From assembly GCF_000024625.1 (NCBI RefSeq), contig NC_013407.1:620001-684000 (forward strand): a DNA stretch of 64,000 bases, in the 5' to 3' direction. This document shows positions 49,691-60,406 of the stretch, piece by piece. The number at the start of each line of letters is the position of its first letter. Positions within the stretch are counted from its first letter, which is position 1. The notes below the pieces were generated by a model that saw only the letters and a list, made by a program, of their open reading frames with translations, made no database searches and was not told the DNA's origin. The position numbers and the translations under genes are program-made. The DNA comes from Methanocaldococcus vulcanius M7. Its GTDB lineage: Archaea > AGJL01 > Methanococci > Methanococcales > Methanocaldococcaceae.

Positions 49691-50839
49691 TTATTTTTCG
49701 AAATCAAAGAGAGGAGGAATCTTATCATCAACTCCCGGCACGTATCCAAAAACATCTCTAACTTTCAACTGCATTCTATGGAAGATATATGCAAGAGGAA
49801 TATCCATGGGGCAGACATCTTCACACTGACCACAATTTATACAACTTTGAGAAACGTGGCTCAATCTAATTCCCTGAAACATAAGCGGATCTGGAGGGAT
49901 TTTTCCTTTTTCATCAACATAATCCTTTTCCAATCTACAATCTTCACAGAAACAGAGTGGACAAATATCTCTACAACCATAGCATTTTATACATCTGTTC
50001 CAATATTTCTTCCACTCTTCCAAAGATGGAAAATTATCCTCTAAATGTATTTTCTGGAATTTTTTAGCCAACTTTATCATTGAATTTTCGATCTTTTCTC
50101 TTATCTTTATAGCTCTCTCGGAAGGTTCTTTAACTTCTATATAACCCTCTTTTTTAGCATTTTCAATCAACTCTTTTCCTCTCTCAGAGCAAATTTCAAC
50201 AAATGTCCATCCCTCTTCAGCCCCCCAATTTCCACAAGCAATATCTGCCATTCTCGGAACCATAACTTCACATCTTTGACAACTTTTTCTCCTACCAAAT
50301 CCTCTCTCCTCTAATTCATCTATCTTTATCGCTTTATGCTCTCCGTTTTTTAATTTAATTATAAACTTTCCCTTATCTATTTCTTCTTTAACCACATCAA
50401 AGGGATCTACTTTATAGAACAACTCTATCATCTTCATTGCAGTTATTGGGCTTATAGTCCCTCCACAGTTTAATCCCAGCATATAAATGTTGTTAAGATC
50501 GACTTGATTTAGTTTTGAAAGTTCTTTTAATGCCATAGCATCGCAGGGTTTCGTTGGAACTGCAATTTTCATATCTCTTAAATATTTGCTTATTAATTTT
50601 CCAAAGTTTACAGGAGAGCAGTGTAAAGAACCAGCAGTGTTAAGTAGTTCTTTTGAATCGGTTATAAGTTCTGGAACTCCATCATAAATATCTTCTCCTC
50701 TTTTTAACGCTAAAACACCGTCCACTATATTTTCTTCAAGAAGATACTTAAATAGGGAGGTTATTGCCCCTCCACATTCTGCTCTTTTTAAGATCTCTTT
50801 GTCAGTAGATCTAACCAATAAATATTTCACATTGATCAC
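49691..50839 (-). CDS. fdhB: formate dehydrogenase beta subunit-like protein
   Basis: 382-aa iron-sulfur flavoprotein of the FdhB/FrhB family that exchanges electrons with F420 or with the Hdr complex. It has an N-terminal AECGGAITSLFKYLL, a flavin region PTKPCDAMALKEL, LGLNCGGT, a cysteine group CQRCEVMVPRMADI and, unusually late in the chain, two [4Fe-4S] motifs: CIKCYGCRDICPLCFC and CINCGQCEDVCP. Two bases separate it from the FdhA-like gene, so they are co-translated. In other methanogens FdhAB can replace hydrogenase as electron donor to HdrABC. Confidence 0.85.
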   Translation of the reverse strand: MINVKYLLVRSTDKEILKRAECGGAITSLFKYLLEENIVDGVLALKRGEDIYDGVPELITDSKELLNTAGSLHCSPVNFGKLISKYLRDMKIAVPTKPCDAMALKELSKLNQVDLNNIYMLGLNCGGTISPITAMKMIELFYKVDPFDVVKEEIDKGKFIIKLKNGEHKAIKIDELEERGFGRRKSCQRCEVMVPRMADIACGNWGAEEGWTFVEICSERGKELIENAKKEGYIEVKEPSERAIKIREKIENSMIKLAKKFQKIHLEDNFPSLEEWKKYWNRCIKCYGCRDICPLCFCEDCRLEKDYVDEKGKIPPDPLMFQGIRLSHVSQSCINCGQCEDVCPMDIPLAYIFHRMQLKVRDVFGYVPGVDDKIPPLFDFEK

Positions 50840-50840
50840 C

Positions 50841-51977
50841 TCAATTTAGATCTTTAAGATAGTTCATAACCTCTTTATGCAATTCATCGAATGATTCAAA
50901 CCCTAAGTTGATATTTAGTTTTTCAGCCAGTTTTTTTATTATTTTCCAATCTTCTAATGCCTTATGTTGTGGATCAACTGCTTTTTTTATGTGTTGTATC
51001 TTTTTTTCAAAGTTTGTAAATGTTCCGTCTTTCTCAGCCCAGCATTTTGTTGGAAGAACAACATCTGCGAGATCTGCTGTTTCTGTGAATATAACATCTT
51101 GGACAACTAAAAAGTCAACGTCTTTTAAAATATTTTTATTAACAAGAGCAGGATTTTCTCCTACAATATATAAAAACTCTGAATCTTTTAATAAGTTGAA
51201 ATATTCTTCTCTGTTTAATGCAGGAATGTTGAGAAGGGTTGCACCAACAGTGTTGCAGTGTTTAGCCACTGGCAAGATCTTGAAATTTTTAAATTTGTTA
51301 TTCTTGAATTTGTCAGTGTCAATTGGTGCATTGATTATGATTAGATCATCTTTAAAATCGTTTAAGTCAATATCTGAATAATCATCAACTTTTATGAATT
51401 TGTCGGCATTTAGTTTTAAAATCTCCCTTTCTTCAGTATTAAAAATCGTTATCTTAGCCCCTTTATCTTTTGCTTTAATTACTTTCCTTCCGATTAACGC
51501 ATGTTCGGAAAACACATCTCCAATAATCACAATATTCTTTGCATCTTCAATACCTCCACTGATCGAGATCTCTGCGTAATCAACTTTTGGAGAGTTGCAT
51601 ATGCAGTGTCCAATTTTAGCTTTTAATCCATCAGCCAGTTTTTTTAACGCATAGTTATCTTCATTAGTGCATTTCCCTGAAGCAATGAAGGTTATCTCAT
51701 CCCCATTATATTTTTTTAAATGAGAGGCAATATAATTTAGCGCTTCTTCCCAGCTAACTTCAACAAAGGCACCATTTTTCTTAATTAATGGATTTTTTAA
51801 TCTTTTTTCATGATTTATTATTTTGTAGCAAGTTCTACCATTAAGACAGTTTTTTCCTTCGTTTATTGGATGTCTTTTGTTAGGATAAACCCCCAAAACT
51901 TTATCGTCTTTAACTATAAGTCCAACTCCACAGCCGACACTGCAATTTGGACAAATTGTGTTAATTATTTTCATCAT
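50841..51977 (-). CDS. short FdhA-like molybdopterin protein
   Basis: 378-aa molybdopterin oxidoreductase-like protein, roughly half the size of normal FdhA (about 680 aa). The N-terminal cluster motif [12 protein letters not shown] with a later C is intact, followed by [13 protein letters not shown] and MGD-binding segments ([28 protein letters not shown]). The C-terminal cap domain is absent. The active-site equivalent reads CNSP, where FdhA has Cys/Sec-His-Ser-Pro, so the proton-accepting histidine is an asparagine. Formate oxidation is therefore doubtful; it may transfer electrons or act on something else. It overlaps the upstream gene by four bases. Confidence 0.75.
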   Translation of the reverse strand: MMKIINTICPNCSVGCGVGLIVKDDKVLGVYPNKRHPINEGKNCLNGRTCYKIINHEKRLKNPLIKKNGAFVEVSWEEALNYIASHLKKYNGDEITFIASGKCTNEDNYALKKLADGLKAKIGHCICNSPKVDYAEISISGGIEDAKNIVIIGDVFSEHALIGRKVIKAKDKGAKITIFNTEEREILKLNADKFIKVDDYSDIDLNDFKDDLIIINAPIDTDKFKNNKFKNFKILPVAKHCNTVGATLLNIPALNREEYFNLLKDSEFLYIVGENPALVNKNILKDVDFLVVQDVIFTETADLADVVLPTKCWAEKDGTFTNFEKKIQHIKKAVDPQHKALEDWKIIKKLAEKLNINLGFESFDELHKEVMNYLKDLN

Positions 51978-52342
51978 CTCACCGAATTTAAAATTTTTTG
52001 TTCCATTTTAGTGTCTAAATTACTTATTTCTTCCAACGATGTTGAGTAGGTTTTAGTTATCCCAAGGATCTCCATCATCACAGTTAAAATATGCTTAAAC
52101 ATCACTTTTAATATCTTATCAGAGAGATTAACGGGCTTTTCATATATTATCTCAACGTATCCTTCTGCTGTGAATAAGATCGGGAAATTTTTTATCTCTA
52201 TTAAACAAAAATACTTGTAAAAGTTAACATCCACCATCTCACACTCAATATTCCAATCAATATTCATCTCAACTTTTTTATTTTTTGGATTATCCTCTGG
52301 TCTTACCAAGTTTATTTTTTTAACGCTAAGTTTCAACTCCAT
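51974..52342 (-). CDS. small protein of unknown function (weakly SecB-like)
   Basis: 122 aa with beta strands [33 protein letters not shown] and a C-terminal helix. The strand order and the 'F.I.I.G' type pattern recall SecB-like chaperones, but this is weak. Its stop overlaps the start of the FdhA-like gene (ATGA), so it is translated with it and might be a chaperone for that protein. Start at ATG 52342 is chosen because the longer frame from 52393 has no ribosome site. Confidence 0.5.
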   Translation of the reverse strand: MELKLSVKKINLVRPEDNPKNKKVEMNIDWNIECEMVDVNFYKYFCLIEIKNFPILFTAEGYVEIIYEKPVNLSDKILKVMFKHILTVMMEILGITKTYSTSLEEISNLDTKMEQKILNSVR

Positions 52343-52498
52343 TCTACGCACCAAAAAAACTTTCCTACATTTAATATCACCTCCACTTTTCATATATAAT
52401 ATTTACTACTTAATCAAAATTATTATTACGATAATAATATAAAATTACAAAAAGTATTACCAAGATGTAAAAAATAAAAATTTTGGATAAATTATAAA

Positions 52499-53803
52499 CT
52501 ACATCTCCCTAATCTTCTTTATAATCCTCTCTAAAATCTCCCTATCTGGCAGAACTCCATCAGGAGGATCCATAATCTTTTTCAGATGAACTGGAACTCC
52601 ATCCATCCTATAAGCGGTTCCATCCGTCTCAACCCCAGCAATTGCAGGAGGAAGGATTATATTTGAGATCTCAGCAGTTGCAGAGTTATGTGGCTCTATA
52701 CAGATCAGCGGGATCTTTGCCATATAGTCAACTGCCTTCTGTGGGAAATGAGCCCCAGGATCAGATGCAATATTTAACATAACATCTGCCTCTCCTCTCA
52801 TCAAAATATCGGTTATACTTGTATCTCCCGGGTTAAATCGTGGATAGCCCCTTGAAAAATCTACACATAAAGGAAATCCAGTAATCCATGTGCAAACTTG
52901 GTTAAATCCATTTACGTTGTAGTGTCCTCTCATTGGCATTAGTCCGAATTTTGTGTATGCGTTTAAATCAATAACCAACTGAATAGCGTTATCAATATTC
53001 CTATGCTTACATCCTGATTGAGTCATTCCCATTCCAAAAAATAACTCTCCAAATTGAGCATTTTTACAAACTTCTACTGCTTCGTATATTAAGTCAGCTG
53101 GAACGCCAGCAACTTTATCCACTTGCAATTCAAAGCCCTTTAATACAGCCCTCATTGCACTAACCAACTCATAATCCTTATGTGGCTCAACTTGTAAGTG
53201 AATATCAGCCAACTTTGCAGTATCTGTTTCCCTTGGATCAACAACAATCAAAGTCCTATCCTCTCTCCCCCTCTCTCTGAAAAATCCTCTCGCAAATATT
53301 GAATACCTACTCATATGCCTTGGGTGGGCATGCATTGGATTAGAACCCCAAAAGATAACAACATCAGCTCTATTTTTAACCTCTCCTAATGTGCAAATTG
53401 GATAACCAACATCTTGCAATGCCCAGACACTTGGTCCATGACAAACTTCTGCTGTATTACTTACAATTCCTCCTATAAGTTCCGCTAATTCGATACCACA
53501 AGCATGTGCATGGCATTCAGTTGCGGAGAATCCATATATTAATGGAAGAGTCGATTCAGCTAACAATCTTGCTGTCTCTTCTATTGCTGTATCGTAATCA
53601 ACTTTTTTAAAATCATCTTTTTTATTTTCTCTCATCAATGGTTCTGTGTATCTAACAGCCCCTTCAAAATGCATAAATTTAGCGTTTCCAATCCTACACG
53701 CGTGTCTTGTTCCTACGATATGTCCATCATCATCCAAGATAATTACAATATCATCACATAAAGTTCCGCAGAATGGACAGACAACATTTTTTATCTCCTT
53801 CAT
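52499..53803 (-). CDS. fwdB: tungsten formylmethanofuran dehydrogenase subunit B
   Basis: 434-aa catalytic subunit that reduces CO2 to formate using a tungsten-bispyranopterin and one [4Fe-4S] cluster. The cluster motif CPFCGTLCDD is at the N-terminus; the metal-coordinating residue is cysteine in AEVCHGPS, so this is not the selenocysteine form. IFWGSNPMHAHPRHMSRY and the MGD region are intact. Other Fwd subunits are not in the window. It follows hdrA by about 140 bases on the same strand. The ATG at 53803 follows GGTGA. Confidence 0.93.
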   Translation of the reverse strand: MKEIKNVVCPFCGTLCDDIVIILDDDGHIVGTRHACRIGNAKFMHFEGAVRYTEPLMRENKKDDFKKVDYDTAIEETARLLAESTLPLIYGFSATECHAHACGIELAELIGGIVSNTAEVCHGPSVWALQDVGYPICTLGEVKNRADVVIFWGSNPMHAHPRHMSRYSIFARGFFRERGREDRTLIVVDPRETDTAKLADIHLQVEPHKDYELVSAMRAVLKGFELQVDKVAGVPADLIYEAVEVCKNAQFGELFFGMGMTQSGCKHRNIDNAIQLVIDLNAYTKFGLMPMRGHYNVNGFNQVCTWITGFPLCVDFSRGYPRFNPGDTSITDILMRGEADVMLNIASDPGAHFPQKAVDYMAKIPLICIEPHNSATAEISNIILPPAIAGVETDGTAYRMDGVPVHLKKIMDPPDGVLPDREILERIIKKIREM

Positions 53804-53941
53804 TGTTTCACCTTTCATTTTCATTTGAGTAAATAACCCTAATCAATAAATTATCAATAAATTGGATAACTTGAAATTGGATATAAGGGAAAGAGATAAT
53901 AAAACAAAGTAAGAAAATGAATTAAGATAGAAAGGGAAAAA

Positions 53942-55906
53942 TTATGCAGGATCTTTAAATGCTCCCTCAATTTGCTTATAGAGTTGTATTGTTTTGAAGT
54001 GATTCTGCTCTAACGCACCACTTGGGCATCCAGCAACGCAAGTTCCACATCCTTTACATAATGCCGCAATGACATCACAAACCAACTTTCCGTCCTCTTC
54101 AATTAATCTCGGAGCTCCATAAGGACACTGCTTAACGCAAACCCCACAACCCCCACATATTTCTTTATTTACAGTTGCGACAATTGGTTCCACTTCAACT
54201 TCTCCCTTAGATAATGGAATAGCCGCTCTTGACGCTGCTGCGGAGCCCTGGGCTACGGATGCAGGAATATCTTTAGGACCTTGGCAAGCTCCTGCTAAAT
54301 AAACACCATCTGTTGCTGTATCAACTGGCCTTAATTTTGGATGTGCCTCCATGAAAAACTGATCTGGTGTTCTTGAAATGCCTAAGATTCTCTGAATTTG
54401 ATCTGCTGATTTTGTTGGAATCATTCCAACTGATAAAACAACTAAATCATATTCTTTTTCTATAATTTCTCCTAATAATGTGTCTTCTGCTCTAATAATA
54501 AGATTTTTTGTCTTTGGATCTTCTAATATCTCAGCAGGCCTTCCTCTTATGAATGTAATTCCATACTGCTTGGAACTTCTTTCATAGAACTCCTCATAAC
54601 CTTTACTAAATGCCCTTATATCCATATAGTAGATGTCAATATCTGTCTCTGGAGCTTTTTCTTTAATTAATTGCGAGTTTTTCATGGCATACATACAGCA
54701 AACGTTAGAGCAATACCTATTCCCAACTTTTGCATCTCTTGAACCAACACATTGGATAAAAGCTATCCTTTTTGGTTTTTTTCCATCGCTCAATCTGATA
54801 ACTTTTCCACCTGTTGGTCCTGAGGCGTTTATCATTCTTTCCAATTCAAGGGCAGTTATAACGTTATCATAAACTCCATAGCCGTACTCTTCTCTAACCG
54901 TTGGATCAAATGGATCGTATCCGATAGCACAGATTATCGTTCCAACTTCAACGTCAATAAACTCCGGTTTTTGATCGTAGTCGATCGCATTTGGACCGCA
55001 AACTTTGGCACATAAACCACAGTCAATACAGTGTTCTTTGTCTATTGTATATTTTGATGGAACTGCCTGTGGAAATGGTTTATATATTGCTTTTCTCATT
55101 CCCAAACCCATATCAAACTCGTTGGGGACTTCTATTGGGCAAACCTCAGCACACTGCCCACAACCGGTGCATTTTGTTTCATCAATATATCTCGGTTTTT
55201 TCATGATTTTGACTTTAAAGTTTCCAATGTATCCTTGGACATCTACAACTTCTGAGTAGGCATAGAGTTTAACATTTGGATGTTTTGCAACATCAACCAT
55301 CTTAGGGGCTAATATACAGATAGAGCAGTCATTAGTTGGAAATGTTTTATCTAATTGAGCCATCCTTCCTCCGACGGAAGGGGATTTTTCGACCAATATT
55401 GTTTCAAATCCCATATCTCCTAAATCCAAAGCTGCCTGAATTCCTGCTACCCCTCCTCCTATAACCAAAGCCCTCTTTGTAACTCCTACCTTAATAAATT
55501 CTAACGGCTCCAATAATCTTGCCTTAGCAACAGCCATTCTAACTAAGTCCTTTGCCTTTTCTGTTGCCTTTTCTGGCTCGTGCATATGAACCCATGAGCA
55601 GTGCTCTCGTATATTTGCAAACTCGAATAAGAATGGGTTCAATCCTGCCTCTGCAACACATCTCCTAAATGTTGGCTCATGTAATCTTGGAGAGCACGCA
55701 GCAACAACAACTCTGTTTAAGTTATATTCCTTAATATCTCTTTTAATCATCTCTTGTCCGGGATCTGCACACATATATTTATAGTCCCTTGCAACTACAA
55801 CATTTTTTAATGTTTTAGCAAATTCTGCCACTGCTTTACAATCTACAACTCCTCCGATATTAACTCCACAGTGGCACACATAAACACCGATCCTTGGTTC
55901 TTCCAT
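53942..55906 (-). CDS. hdrA: heterodisulfide reductase subunit A
   Basis: 654-aa FAD and iron-sulfur protein, the electron-bifurcating core of HdrABC. Order of domains: N-terminal CHCGVNIGG and a conserved [11 protein letters not shown] fold [18 protein letters not shown]; two ferredoxin motifs [12 protein letters not shown] and [12 protein letters not shown]; second half of the thioredoxin-reductase fold; and C-terminal [12 protein letters not shown] and [20 protein letters not shown] contains cysteine where some relatives have selenocysteine. It lies between the polyferredoxin gene and fwdB on one strand. GGTGAT precedes the ATG. HdrB and HdrC are encoded elsewhere. Confidence 0.95.
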   Translation of the reverse strand: MEEPRIGVYVCHCGVNIGGVVDCKAVAEFAKTLKNVVVARDYKYMCADPGQEMIKRDIKEYNLNRVVVAACSPRLHEPTFRRCVAEAGLNPFLFEFANIREHCSWVHMHEPEKATEKAKDLVRMAVAKARLLEPLEFIKVGVTKRALVIGGGVAGIQAALDLGDMGFETILVEKSPSVGGRMAQLDKTFPTNDCSICILAPKMVDVAKHPNVKLYAYSEVVDVQGYIGNFKVKIMKKPRYIDETKCTGCGQCAEVCPIEVPNEFDMGLGMRKAIYKPFPQAVPSKYTIDKEHCIDCGLCAKVCGPNAIDYDQKPEFIDVEVGTIICAIGYDPFDPTVREEYGYGVYDNVITALELERMINASGPTGGKVIRLSDGKKPKRIAFIQCVGSRDAKVGNRYCSNVCCMYAMKNSQLIKEKAPETDIDIYYMDIRAFSKGYEEFYERSSKQYGITFIRGRPAEILEDPKTKNLIIRAEDTLLGEIIEKEYDLVVLSVGMIPTKSADQIQRILGISRTPDQFFMEAHPKLRPVDTATDGVYLAGACQGPKDIPASVAQGSAAASRAAIPLSKGEVEVEPIVATVNKEICGGCGVCVKQCPYGAPRLIEEDGKLVCDVIAALCKGCGTCVAGCPSGALEQNHFKTIQLYKQIEGAFKDPA

Positions 55907-56022
55907 AATATCACCTTTAATATACTAATTAGATTTTCTAATAAGGTAAGGTGTAAAATTTGAAGCAAAATTTTAACTTGAAAAAACACATCTATTTTTT
56001 CTTTATTTTTTCTTTTCTTTTT

Positions 56023-57198
56023 TTATTTTAGTTGGAGTATTTTTTTCTCTTTTTTTTCTTTTTCTGCTATGCTTAGGCAGAGTAGGCACATTACGCAGTA
56101 TCCTTTTAGTGGTAGTTTGCCTCTTGATAGTCGTAGTGTTTTCATTGGGCAGACTTCTACGCATTTTCCACATTTATCACACAAGTATGGGCTGAATTCG
56201 ATTCTGTTGTATTCTTTTCCGTTGTGTTCTATTTTACCAAGTTTTAGAGCTCCTGTTGGGCATGCGACGGTGCAAGCTCCGCAGACGATGCACATTCTTA
56301 CTTCTCTTTTCTCTTCATCAACGATGATTGCTTCTGTTGGACAGACGGAGGCACATTTTTTCAATACGTCAAAGTCCTCTTCTACGATGACTAAACCCTC
56401 GTCAGTTATTGGGTGTGGGGAGCTTAGTTTAACCTCTAAATCTAAAGCATTAACTGGGCAGGTGTTAACGCAGAGTTTACAGGCGGGGCATGATTTTGGT
56501 GGCACTACGATCATGTTGTTTTCATCAACTTTGATCATATCTCCTGGGCAGATTTCGACGCATTTTAAGCAGTAAACGCATTTTTCTGCATCAACTTCGA
56601 ATTTTTTAACCTCTTTCCTCCTTTTTTTAGGAATCTTTCCAGCCACGAAAATTGCATTCCACGGACACGTTTGAGCGCAAATACTACAATAAACACACTT
56701 ACTCTTATCAATAACCGCCTTACCATCCTCTAACGTTATAGCTCCTACAGGACACTCAGGAACACAAACTCCACAACCCACACAATCATCAGTAACGACA
56801 ATTGGTTCTTTTGGAGCTTTAACTTCCTTCTTCGGTTTATCAATCACTCCAGGTATTGAGATGATCTCTATTGGGCAGACGTCAATACACTTCTGACAAA
56901 GAACACAATGCCCCTTCGAGTAAGGGAAAGTATCATCAACCCTCTTTATACCAATAGGGCAAGCATTAGCACAAGCCCCACACTTTTCACACTTATGAGC
57001 CAAATAATTAACCCTCTTCAACTTCTTCCCATTAACCTCAATCTCTTCTTCCATCAAAGCCCCAGTCGGACAAACCATAACACACTCCATACACAAATCA
57101 CAAACCCTAAAACTATCTATATCAATCGCCCCAGTAGGACACTCCGCCTGACAAGCATAACAAACCAAACAAACATCCCTCTGAATCACTATGCTCAT
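56023..57198 (-). CDS. vhcB: polyferredoxin of the F420-non-reducing hydrogenase
   Basis: 391 aa built from about six tandem ferredoxin domains; some ten complete CxxCxxCxxxCP motifs are visible ([12 protein letters not shown] to [12 protein letters not shown]), plus two partial ones (CASVCP and CVMCLLC). It is thought to carry electrons from the hydrogenase or Hdr to Fwd. Two bases after vhcA. The coding strand changes composition abruptly: the first half uses G/T-ending codons (GGG, TTG, TGT) and the second, from about 56600 downward, A/C-ending codons (CTA, GGC, TGC). Confidence 0.93.
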   Translation of the reverse strand: MSIVIQRDVCLVCYACQAECPTGAIDIDSFRVCDLCMECVMVCPTGALMEEEIEVNGKKLKRVNYLAHKCEKCGACANACPIGIKRVDDTFPYSKGHCVLCQKCIDVCPIEIISIPGVIDKPKKEVKAPKEPIVVTDDCVGCGVCVPECPVGAITLEDGKAVIDKSKCVYCSICAQTCPWNAIFVAGKIPKKRRKEVKKFEVDAEKCVYCLKCVEICPGDMIKVDENNMIVVPPKSCPACKLCVNTCPVNALDLEVKLSSPHPITDEGLVIVEEDFDVLKKCASVCPTEAIIVDEEKREVRMCIVCGACTVACPTGALKLGKIEHNGKEYNRIEFSPYLCDKCGKCVEVCPMKTLRLSRGKLPLKGYCVMCLLCLSIAEKEKKEKKILQLK

Positions 57199-57200
57199 AA

Positions 57201-58637
57201 CTATCCCACTATCTTTTTTGATATTTTATTATTTTTATTTTGAATGATTTCTAAGGTTAGTTTATCCTCATTGTTAGTTTTTTTACCAATTATATGAGTT
57301 GCACAGGATAAACAAGGGTCATAAGCCCTAATAACCATCTCCATATAATTTAAAACATTTGGTTTTGCATCTTCTGGATTTTTGATATATTTTTCAGCTA
57401 CTTTTCTTACTCCAATGTCCATGGCAGGGTTGTTTTGCACTGTTGCAACTATTAAATTAACGTCTGTTATTATCCCCTGCTCATCTGTCTTGAAGTGATG
57501 AATAAGGGTTCCTCTTGGTGCTTCTACACAACCAACACCTTCTCCTGTTATTTCATTTGGCTCAGCTCTGATGTCTGTATCAACGATCTTATCGTTTTCT
57601 AAAAGTTCTTTTACTTTTTCTGCGGAAGAGAGGATTTCAATTAATCTTGCATAGTTAAATAAGATAGGATAGTGGCACGGTTTTCCAAACGTGTCAATAA
57701 ACTCTTTATAATATTTCTGTGCCAATGGAGTTGCCATTTTATCTGAAACATTCAATCTTGATAAGCTATTTACTCGATATATTCCATCTTCTGGACCTTT
57801 ATCTTTTAAATATGGGAATTTTAAGTAGGAATATGGTCTAACTTCTTCAGCAATATATTGTAAATAATCTTTTGGATTGAATTCATATTCTACTTTTCCT
57901 TTAGGATTTACAACTCTTAACATTCCATCGTAGAGTTCATGAGTTCCTTTATTTACCATTCCCATGTGATAGGACTCAAAGTAGCCAATATCTAACAGGT
58001 TGTTTTCTTTTATATTTTCAATCAGTTTTTTTCCAATTTCAATGGACTTTTCCGCCAATTCGATAGCCCGATCTGACAGTTTTAATAGTTTATCCCTTTC
58101 TTCTTCTGTAAGTGGTTTTGACTGTCCTCCAACAACTGCTGTGGCAGGGTGAATTGCTCTTCCTCCAACGGTTTTGACTATTGTCTGCCCTATTTTTCTT
58201 AGTTCTATTGCCTCTTTTACAACTTCTGGATGTTCTTTTGCTATTCCCAAGATATTTCTTTTTAGAATATCATCCGTAGTTGGAAACATCAAGTCGGGGG
58301 CTGCTAAGAAATAAAAGTGTAAAGCATGGCTGTGTATGGTTGCTCCTTGATGCATTAAATTTCTTAGAAGTTCTGCTGTTTCTGGAATTTTTACATTGAA
58401 TATCATGTCAACTGCCTTAGCACTTGCCAAATGATGAGATACTTGGCAAATACCGCAAATTCTTGGTGTATAGATCGGTGCATCCTCTATGTATCTTCCT
58501 TCTAAAAATTTTTCAAAGCCCCTAACTTCAACAACGTGAAAATGAACTTTATCCAAGTTTCCATTTTCATCGAAGGAGATCGTTATCTTTCCATGTCCTT
58601 CAACTCTTGTAATTGGCTCAACACTCAACTTTACCAT
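57201..58637 (-). CDS. vhcA: F420-non-reducing [NiFe] hydrogenase large subunit
   Basis: 478-aa nickel-bearing subunit. The two nickel-ligand pairs are [10 protein letters not shown] near residue 60 and DPCLSCATH near the end, both with cysteine. A tail of about 30 residues (from IIGKKTNN) follows the final histidine and must be clipped by a maturation protease such as the one at 41703. The large subunit is in one piece, unlike Vhu, in which the last part is a separate selenopeptide. That makes this the Vhc type. It oxidises H2 for the bifurcating Hdr complex. Confidence 0.94.
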   Translation of the reverse strand: MVKLSVEPITRVEGHGKITISFDENGNLDKVHFHVVEVRGFEKFLEGRYIEDAPIYTPRICGICQVSHHLASAKAVDMIFNVKIPETAELLRNLMHQGATIHSHALHFYFLAAPDLMFPTTDDILKRNILGIAKEHPEVVKEAIELRKIGQTIVKTVGGRAIHPATAVVGGQSKPLTEEERDKLLKLSDRAIELAEKSIEIGKKLIENIKENNLLDIGYFESYHMGMVNKGTHELYDGMLRVVNPKGKVEYEFNPKDYLQYIAEEVRPYSYLKFPYLKDKGPEDGIYRVNSLSRLNVSDKMATPLAQKYYKEFIDTFGKPCHYPILFNYARLIEILSSAEKVKELLENDKIVDTDIRAEPNEITGEGVGCVEAPRGTLIHHFKTDEQGIITDVNLIVATVQNNPAMDIGVRKVAEKYIKNPEDAKPNVLNYMEMVIRAYDPCLSCATHIIGKKTNNEDKLTLEIIQNKNNKISKKIVG

Positions 58638-58664
58638 CATATCACCAAATCACTACCTTGAATA

Positions 58665-59564
58665 TCACTTGATCTTACCGGGTATTAAAGCACTTGGAAG
58701 TGTAAATTTGTAAAAACTCCCGATCTTGTCTTTTATTGAGTTTGGAAGTATTGTTGGATCGGTTTCTTTATCTTTATTCACTCCAAAGTCAGAACATAGG
58801 GCAGAGATCATCTTAGCCCCCTGATCTGTAACAACATCTGTCGCTCCATTGCAACCACTACATGGAACCCCTACTCTCGGACATGCAGCGTTGCATCCTG
58901 CTCTTGTTGCAACACCTAAGCAAAGATACCCCTGCTCTAAAAGACATCTTTCTGGATCTGGCTTTCCTTCGAATTTCCTTTTTATCTTTTCTATTGAAAT
59001 TCCCTCATTGCTTTTCTTTCTTGGACACTCTTCACATAGATTTTTCTTTGGGAGTTCTGGTTTTTTACCTTCCAATAATGCACTTAAAACCTTTGCTGTG
59101 AGTTCTGGATCTGGAGGACAACCTGGGATGAAGTAATCAACATCTATAACCTCTGAAAGGGGCTTAACTCTTGATGTTAGTGGAGGAACTTCTTCATTAG
59201 GAATGATTCCTTCATCATTCTTTGTTGATAGGGTTGATTTATACACTTTTTCTAAAATTTCATCTTTTGAGTATAAATTTCCAAGTCCTGGAACTCCTCC
59301 AAACACTGCACAGGTTCCAAAGGCAATGACTATTTTTGCCTTTTTTCTCATCTCTTTTGCGATTTCTTCGTTTTCTTTATTTCTTATTCCTCCCTCTATC
59401 AATGCAATATCAATATCATTCGGAATCTCTTTAACATCCATCAATACTGGGCAATGGACAAGTTCTACCTTTTTTAAGAGAGTTAATAACTCTTCATGTA
59501 GGTCTAATAAGCTTATATGGCATCCAGAACAACATCCAAGCCATGTAGTAGCTAATTTTAACAT
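58665..59564 (-). CDS. vhcG: F420-non-reducing hydrogenase small subunit
   Basis: 299 aa with three iron-sulfur clusters that lead electrons from VhcA to VhcD. The proximal cluster motif is at the N-terminus (WLGCCSGCH) with FGTCAVFGG and PGCPPDPE; the C-terminal cysteines ([36 protein letters not shown]) bind the other two. No Tat signal, so it is cytoplasmic. Gaps to vhcA and vhcD are 27 and 99 bases. Confidence 0.94.
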   Translation of the reverse strand: MLKLATTWLGCCSGCHISLLDLHEELLTLLKKVELVHCPVLMDVKEIPNDIDIALIEGGIRNKENEEIAKEMRKKAKIVIAFGTCAVFGGVPGLGNLYSKDEILEKVYKSTLSTKNDEGIIPNEEVPPLTSRVKPLSEVIDVDYFIPGCPPDPELTAKVLSALLEGKKPELPKKNLCEECPRKKSNEGISIEKIKRKFEGKPDPERCLLEQGYLCLGVATRAGCNAACPRVGVPCSGCNGATDVVTDQGAKMISALCSDFGVNKDKETDPTILPNSIKDKIGSFYKFTLPSALIPGKIK

Positions 59565-59663
59565 TTAACCACCATTTTTTAGTTGGTTCAATTAATTTAT
59601 TAACTTAATTAATTAAATTAATCCATTAATTATAATTTTTAAGTTTTAGTTTTAACTCTTTTG

Positions 59664-60083
59664 TTATTCCTTTAATTTTTCATTTAATTTTAAGGGTCCA
59701 AGGGATTTTATTGTGTTGTGGAACTCAATCATGGTTTTTTGGAATTTCTCTCCTTCTGAAGCAGAGATCCATTCAAATCTAAATCTTTCTGGCTCAATTC
59801 CAAACTCTGGCAATAGTTGCTTTAAAAAAATAGCTCTTCTTTGCCATTTGTAGTTTCCAGCATCGTAGTGGCAGTCCCCTAAGTGGCAACCGCCAACAAA
59901 AACGCCATCTGCTCCCTCTTTAAATGCTTTTAAAATAAGTGAGGGCTCGATTCTTCCAGAGCACATAACCCTTATTATTCTTATACTTGGAGGATACTGC
60001 ATTCTCCCTACTCCTGCTGTATCTGCTCCTCCATAGGTGCACCAATTGCAACAAAATCCAATAATTTTCGGTTCCCATTCCAT
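59664..60083 (-). CDS. vhcD: F420-non-reducing hydrogenase delta subunit
   Basis: 139-aa [2Fe-2S] protein that connects the hydrogenase to HdrA. The cluster ligands are in [17 protein letters not shown] and [10 protein letters not shown]; all are cysteine here, whereas the Vhu form can carry selenocysteine. The ATG at 60083 follows AGGTGA; a longer frame from 60128 is hydrophobic and lacks support. First gene of the vhcDGAB-hdrA-fwdB run. Confidence 0.92.
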   Translation of the reverse strand: MEWEPKIIGFCCNWCTYGGADTAGVGRMQYPPSIRIIRVMCSGRIEPSLILKAFKEGADGVFVGGCHLGDCHYDAGNYKWQRRAIFLKQLLPEFGIEPERFRFEWISASEGEKFQKTMIEFHNTIKSLGPLKLNEKLKE

Positions 60084-60406
60084 CCTTTCACCTATTAAAA
60101 AAACTAATATATACATTTCAATTTCCAATAAGTGTTTTTATTATCTACTATTTAAAAAATTCCATTTGATTTCAAATAGAAAATCTTATAAATGATATTA
60201 GTAAATCTTATATTGTATTTCCATATGATTGAACATATAAATTTATGGTATAAAATTTTGTTATAACTTCTTCCCAATTAAGATTTTAAAAATAATATTT
60301 TTATGGTCAAAACACTATCCTTTTAATGAGTTCTCAGAAATTAAGTGAGATAATATTAAAAAAACTAATACCTAACATACCGATTAAAAACATTAATGGT
60401 GAGAAG
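60084..60406. promoter_or_regulatory. divergent promoter region between vhcD and the HgdB-like gene
   Basis: 323 AT-rich bases without a gene. A TATA-like TGTATATATT (minus strand, about 60105-60114) with GAAATTGAAA just upstream faces vhcD. The palindrome ATTTGA-TT-TCAAAT at 60164-60177 lies in the middle and could be an operator. Candidates for the other direction are less clear. Confidence 0.35.

Noticed and set aside
52499-60083. Selenocysteine codons in hdrA, vhc and fwdB
   Set aside because: Frames are continuous without TGA, and the positions compared are cysteine.
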